DNA of 64,000 bases, taken from JBPOFM01 sp041391925. GTDB lineage: Bacteria > Bacteroidota > Bacteroidia > Flavobacteriales > Flavobacteriaceae. Location: NCBI GenBank assembly GCA_041391925.1, contig JAWKNA010000010.1:62001-126000 (forward strand), read 5' to 3'. The notes beneath the pieces were generated by a model that worked only from the letters and a program-made list of their open reading frames with translations, was not told where the DNA came from and ran no database searches. Shown one piece after another: positions 60,197 to 64,000 of the stretch (the first letter of the stretch is position 1; each line of letters starts with the position of its first letter). Made by a program: the position numbers and the translations under genes.

Positions 60197-61246
60197 TTAC
60201 GACTCATCATTAAAATACACTTTGTAATAATGCATCTTTTTGGTCTCGTCATAACCACGTTCTAAATATTCTGCGGAAGCGTCTGGAGCATCGACATCTA
60301 ATTTGATTTGGATGTTGGTATCGAGTTTGATTTCGGTTTTGATTTTCTGTTTCTGCTTTTTCAGGACGCTTTCAGATACATCAAATTGATTACGGATAAC
60401 GACGGCTCGATTGCTTTCAAAGCCCTTTTTATAATCATCAAATAGGTCCTTGAACTTATCATCTTCAAAAACATCCTCTTTAAAGTTTTCTACATTGATG
60501 ACCTCATTTTCCTTAAAGAAGTCGATGGTTTTTGCCAGAAAACTGCTTTTTTCTTGCACACCATAGGATGGTTTCAAGATATCTTCTGAAAATTCGCGGC
60601 ACATTTCAATGTAATTTTTGGTGTGCTGATTGGCATCATCAGGATATTTCACATTGAGAAAATGCTTGGTCCAATATTGAGTGTCATAGCTGTTGTTGTC
60701 AACGCTCAACACGATATTTCCTTCTGTGTCGGCAGTGTTCAAAATAAGCACACCTTTGTCCACTTTTTTTGTCGGAATACCGCGTTGTGTGATGATGTCG
60801 TAACTGCCATTTTCAAGATAGGTCTGGAAGAATTCGCTTTTGTTTTCAATCTTAAAAATTCCTACGGCATTCACAAAAAAATCTTCATACTGAATGTCAT
60901 TGAAAAGGCATACCAATACATCGCCTGTCTTTATTTGTGCGGAATTGCTCTGTTCAAACAAATGCGTCACAATGTGCTTTGAAACATCTATAAAGTCGCT
61001 GTCATCTTGAAGCAATTGCAAAGCATAGCTATTGATTTCGTTGAGGTTGATATTGCTATGATGGTTGAAACGATAACTTTCCACCACACTTCCGAAAGGA
61101 CGCAGCAGATAGCCCAACATCAGGTCATAGCTCACTTCATCAAAGTCGATTTCACTTTCTGAAAATGCATTTTTGGTGCTATTGAACTTATTTCCAACCT
61201 TATGAAGGATGCATTTGTGAAACGAGGCTTTGTTCCTTTTAATCAT
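60197..61246 (-). CDS. Nucleoid-associated protein, YejK/NdpA-like
   Basis: A 349-residue soluble protein of the 37-kDa nucleoid-associated (NdpA/YejK) family. It begins with a short basic stretch (MIKRNKASFHKCILHKVGNK), has LNEINSYALQLLQDDSDFIDVSKHIVTHLFEQSN near 75-110, DVLVCLFNDIQYEDFF near 115-135 and a charged C-terminal region with DEKK-rich helices. Family members bind the bacterial chromosome; their function is poorly defined. It is followed by a 183-nt gap and the desaturase gene. It has its own upstream region after a terminator at 61308-61334. Confidence 0.85.
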   Translation of the reverse strand: MIKRNKASFHKCILHKVGNKFNSTKNAFSESEIDFDEVSYDLMLGYLLRPFGSVVESYRFNHHSNINLNEINSYALQLLQDDSDFIDVSKHIVTHLFEQSNSAQIKTGDVLVCLFNDIQYEDFFVNAVGIFKIENKSEFFQTYLENGSYDIITQRGIPTKKVDKGVLILNTADTEGNIVLSVDNNSYDTQYWTKHFLNVKYPDDANQHTKNYIEMCREFSEDILKPSYGVQEKSSFLAKTIDFFKENEVINVENFKEDVFEDDKFKDLFDDYKKGFESNRAVVIRNQFDVSESVLKKQKQKIKTEIKLDTNIQIKLDVDAPDASAEYLERGYDETKKMHYYKVYFNDES

Positions 61247-61307
61247 GATTTGCTTTGCATTTTGATGATTGCAATACTACATAATTTCACATCGACATAA
61301 AAGAAAA

Positions 61308-61334
61308 AAACGCCAAAGAAATGCTTTGGCGTTT
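61308..61334. terminator. Terminator of the lipoprotein gene at 61360
   Basis: AAACGCCAAAG, 5-nt loop, CTTTGGCGTTT; 25 nt after the minus-strand stop at 61360. The palindrome has A and T tracts on both sides. Confidence 0.85.
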
Positions 61335-61359
61335 CAAAAAACTAATAGCAAATAAAAGG

Positions 61360-62115
61360 TTATCTCAATTCGTAAGTAATGGTTGATGTAGATTGGATAT
61401 CAAATGTGGTGCCATCGATTAATTTGACCGTTTCTATCTCATTGTTTTCGTCTCTTGTGGATTCAACGTTGACATTATTTCCAAGGAATGTAATGCCCGT
61501 TAATTGCTTGGTGGAAAATAGCAAGGTGTTGAATATGTTCGATGATGATGAGCCTAGCGAGATGACAAGTATCAAAGGGAAATTATCTGGGACATTTTTA
61601 AACACCCCTTCACTGCTACCATAACTGAACTGAAAGTTGCCTGCAGTTGCATTGATATTAATGATATTGCCAGATGCGTCGTATTTAAACAACAAATCAC
61701 CTAATCCCGATGGGACGCTGTAGGTATTGGCAAATTCATTATACACCACGGTTAAGGGGATAGAACTAGTTGAATTGATGAGTGTGACTTGTGAGACTTT
61801 ATCGTTAGAATACTCAAATGCGTATTCTAAAGTAGAGCCATCATCCCTCGTATTGATAATTGAAGAAATACTGGAATCAGCACTATAAGTTATGTCATAA
61901 CTATTGGTTTGTGTGCTATTTACAAAATTAAATTGAGAGATTCTGTCGCTGGAGTTGTATTGAATTGTCATATCAACTGCATTTGAGGAGCCTGTTTGTA
62001 CAGTAGAAATTTTTGTTGGGAAATAGTCAGTTATGGTATTTGAGTTATCATCATCATTGTTGCAGCTTGCAAATATGATAAGACATAAAACTGATATAAT
62101 CTTTAATGTTTTCAT
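61360..62115 (-). CDS. Lipoprotein of unknown function, beta-repeat type
   Basis: A 251-residue lipoprotein with lipobox IIFASC (Cys18) and an Asn/Asp-rich linker (NNDDDNSNT). The mature part is beta-strand-rich with repeats such as MTIQYNSSDRISQFNF, YDITYSADSSISSI and LEYAFEYSNDKVSQV, about 30 residues apart, typical of DUF4595-like or YD-type repeat lipoproteins of Bacteroidota. Likely outer-membrane or surface located. It starts 18 nt after the 62134 gene stop, so the genes at 61360-64000 form one minus-strand run. Confidence 0.78.
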   Translation of the reverse strand: MKTLKIISVLCLIIFASCNNDDDNSNTITDYFPTKISTVQTGSSNAVDMTIQYNSSDRISQFNFVNSTQTNSYDITYSADSSISSIINTRDDGSTLEYAFEYSNDKVSQVTLINSTSSIPLTVVYNEFANTYSVPSGLGDLLFKYDASGNIININATAGNFQFSYGSSEGVFKNVPDNFPLILVISLGSSSSNIFNTLLFSTKQLTGITFLGNNVNVESTRDENNEIETVKLIDGTTFDIQSTSTITYELR

Positions 62116-62133
62116 GGTTTATATTTTTAGATT

Positions 62134-63360
62134 TTATTTTTTACAGCGTGATGATTTTTCCTGCATTCGCTTCTGAATCTCACGATATTCAGGAGTCATT
62201 ATCAACGGTGGGTCATTAGGACCTGAATAACGTTGTTTTAAAGTGGTAAGCTCGATTGCTGCTTGCTGTATTCTGGCTTTTTCTTCCATATAACAAGCTT
62301 TTTTTTGATGGTCAGAGTCTGTTTTGACTCGTATTTGTTCCCACTTGCAGAGTTTGAGTTCCACTGACAGTTCATCAATTTCCAACAGCTCTACAGGGTC
62401 GCCATACATACCTTTCATAGCGTTTCTCACATTGGCATCTGTGACCGCGTTGCCTTTTGACATCTCCTCAATATTTTTTTTCTCCTTCTTTTTTTGTTCA
62501 ATTTTAAGTTGATTGATGCGGCTTTCTATGTCAGAACAATTCCCAGAAAAGGTTTTGTTTTCGAGTGTCGCGGTTTGCGATGCATTATTGGCAGCCATAT
62601 CAGAATACATCTCACCTTCGATATGCTTGAAATCGGATAAAGTGATTTTGTGGCGCTCGTTTTTCCAGCTATTGGCTGTGAAGGTGCCTTTGCTCGACTT
62701 CACTTTGACGACCATAAAAACGCCTTCATCAGTTTTGATATACCCTATACCACTGTAACCGATAAAACGTTTGAACAGTAGTTTATTAGGCTTTGTACCA
62801 GGTTTTCCACCGCATAAAATGAATGTGGGAACACTGCTGCCAGAAGCCTTAAACGAATGTGCAACAAAATTCTGCGGCAACGGATTGATACCATCACCTG
62901 TGCGATACACCGTTGTTCTTTCAAATGGAATGTCTCCAGAATAAGCAACAATTTCTGTATTCATTGAGCTCATGTATCGCACAATATTGCCGTTTTTCTT
63001 GTGTGTATAAAAGTTATAAACTCGTCCGTGCGGATTGTAATAGGTCAATCTGAAATCTGGGTCGTCGATATCAAAACTTCCATCATCAGCATTGCCTATC
63101 TTTCCTGTAATGGTAGCGATGTCACCGTTGGACGTATTGATGTACAATTGGATTTTTGTTTCCAATCCATCAGGATTTACGGCAGTTATCATCACCAGTT
63201 TATCAAAATTCAATACCATTCTCGAAGTGCTTCCATCGATTGGTGGGTCGTTTTCAGGGATAAGTGCAGGTACGTTGGTAAGCCTCTCCAATTCTGATGT
63301 TTGACCGAAGCTAAACGTACCAATAAGCAGTATCAATGTTACAAGAATTTTTACTTTCAT
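62134..63360 (-). CDS. Secreted protein of unknown function
   Basis: From ATG 63360 (MKVKILVTLILLIGTFSFGQ) the protein has 408 residues with a clear signal peptide; ATG 63369 adds three residues. The mature part begins SELERLTN, has a beta-rich centre (FDKLVMITAVNPDGLETKIQ, VRYMSSMNTEIVAYSG) and a charged helical C-terminus of about 120 residues (IESRINQLKIEQKKKEKKN). I do not recognise the family. It starts 2 nt after the stop of the next gene upstream, so it is part of the same operon. Confidence 0.75.
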   Translation of the reverse strand: MKVKILVTLILLIGTFSFGQTSELERLTNVPALIPENDPPIDGSTSRMVLNFDKLVMITAVNPDGLETKIQLYINTSNGDIATITGKIGNADDGSFDIDDPDFRLTYYNPHGRVYNFYTHKKNGNIVRYMSSMNTEIVAYSGDIPFERTTVYRTGDGINPLPQNFVAHSFKASGSSVPTFILCGGKPGTKPNKLLFKRFIGYSGIGYIKTDEGVFMVVKVKSSKGTFTANSWKNERHKITLSDFKHIEGEMYSDMAANNASQTATLENKTFSGNCSDIESRINQLKIEQKKKEKKNIEEMSKGNAVTDANVRNAMKGMYGDPVELLEIDELSVELKLCKWEQIRVKTDSDHQKKACYMEEKARIQQAAIELTTLKQRYSGPNDPPLIMTPEYREIQKRMQEKSSRCKK

Positions 63361-63371
63361 CTTTATCACAT

Positions 63372-64000
63372 TTATCGTTTGATATATTCATAAGTGACCA
63401 CGCTTCCAGTGTTTGAGGTGCGTTTGGTAGGGTAGTCGTCGTTGTTATATTCATAAGTGAATGTGCCTACATTTGGGGTTCCACCAGTAGGTGTCACAGT
63501 TACTGTCCTGTAATTATTGACATTGCGTACAAAGCCAGTATTTGGAACTGACAAGGAGGATATGTGCTTGTCATCAAAATCCGAGTTTTCGGTAGTAACT
63601 ATGAGAAGGCCATTGGTATCATAAGATAGTTGGGATGTTGTATTTCCATTGGCGTCCAAGTAATACTCTACACTCAAGTATGGCGCGTTGCCGGCATATG
63701 TTTGGTAAACGCTTACTTTTCCTGGAACGCTGTAATCCGCTTCCGATTTTGAATCATAAGTTTCAACCCCGTCTACCACGAGGTAGGTCTCAATCTTGGT
63801 AACTTGACCACTGACATTATAGAAGTAAACGCTCTTGAAGTCATCAGACGGAGATTGTACATCGTAAAAAGCCTCGGAAAGCTGTCCAGAACTGTTGTAA
63901 GTATAGGTCGCTGCATAATCATTTAGCGGATTTGAGTAAACGCTGCTGAAGCCAGTGGCTCGATTGTTATTGTCATAGGTGTAGGTGGTGGTTTGAGAAT
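63372..64000 (-). CDS. Lipoprotein or secreted YD-repeat-like protein (partial, runs off right edge)
   Basis: The minus-strand frame is open from the right edge (first full codon at 63998) to the TGA/TAA-type stop at 63374-63372, so only the last 209 residues are visible. They repeat a beta-hairpin unit: TYTYDNNNRATGFSSVYS, AATYTYNSSGQLSEAFYD, YFYNVSGQVTKIETYL, VEYYLDANGNTTSQLSYD, and YEYNNDDYPTKRTSN. These YD/RHS-like units spaced about 30 residues apart also occur in the lipoprotein at 61360. The signal peptide lies outside the window. Probably a surface protein of the same gene run. Confidence 0.75.
   Translation of the reverse strand, partial: SQTTTYTYDNNNRATGFSSVYSNPLNDYAATYTYNSSGQLSEAFYDVQSPSDDFKSVYFYNVSGQVTKIETYLVVDGVETYDSKSEADYSVPGKVSVYQTYAGNAPYLSVEYYLDANGNTTSQLSYDTNGLLIVTTENSDFDDKHISSLSVPNTGFVRNVNNYRTVTVTPTGGTPNVGTFTYEYNNDDYPTKRTSNTGSVVTYEYIKR

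Noticed and set aside
1..64000. CRISPR array, prophage, insertion sequence or integron
   Set aside because: No regularly spaced direct repeats with spacers, no transposase, integrase or phage structural gene, and no terminal inverted repeats were seen.

Overview
The window is a compact, low-GC chromosome segment of a member of the Bacteroidota, most likely a marine Flavobacteriaceae. The grounds are a SusC/SusD pair, a very large secreted protein with a type IX secretion sorting tail, many short-signal-peptide lipoproteins, DUF4136, DUF1573 and DUF5522 families, the coaX-lptC-ppiD gene order, almost no Shine-Dalgarno sequences, and promoters that read TTTG-N19/20-TAnnTTTG. I saw no CRISPR array, rRNA operon, insertion sequence or prophage.

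Layout. Positions 1-11648 (all minus) are one long gene train of arsenosugar-associated families: peroxidase-like CMD protein, radical SAM ArsS, a diverged DUF2064 transferase, SusC, SusD, a sodium:solute symporter, an unusual metallophosphoesterase, a periplasmic rhodanese, a TIGR04282-type transferase, a purine nucleoside phosphorylase and a secreted protein that runs off the left edge. No arsenic methyltransferase (ArsM) is visible. Positions 11802-18775 hold a purine-oxidation locus. xdhC, a membrane protein and a THEP1-like NTPase are coupled by ATGA overlaps on the plus strand. Converging on them are guanine deaminase, both xanthine dehydrogenase subunits and a small membrane protein on the minus strand. 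Read together, the two loci could take up a nucleoside-like compound, cleave it by phosphorolysis and oxidise the freed purine; this link is inference.

Positions 19003-27756 carry a fasciclin lipoprotein, tRNA-Phe and an envelope-biogenesis operon: coaX, an outer-membrane barrel, a TPR protein, LptC, a small membrane protein, a CorC-like CBS protein and a PpiD-like chaperone. Positions 27877-31477 hold a small secreted protein, a DUF4136 lipoprotein, urocanate hydratase translationally coupled to a 53-residue DUF5522 protein, and a small HExxH protein. Positions 31711-36720 encode a 1669-residue T9SS-exported adhesin-like protein. Positions 36978-40000 hold a PLP enzyme, a glucosaminidase/LysM lipoprotein and hemL.

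Positions 40048-49955 contain two small Spy-like secreted proteins, a DPP III-like lipoprotein, two tandem alpha/beta hydrolases, a prenyltransferase-repeat protein, a large zinc metalloprotease and a di-CxxCH lipoprotein. Positions 50053-53701 are poorly characterised and include a three-gene membrane cluster: a small anchored protein with a GGGFGMYS motif, an HTTM-like protein and a membrane EEP phosphohydrolase. Positions 53802-59192 hold lysS, a DUF1573 protein, a membrane-bound LuxR regulator divergent from a 52-residue YqaE/Pmp3 protein, a lipoprotein and lipB. The right end holds a sterol-desaturase family enzyme, a YejK/NdpA-like nucleoid protein and three lipoprotein or secreted genes, the last cut by the window edge. 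Many convergent gene pairs are separated by clear bidirectional hairpin terminators.
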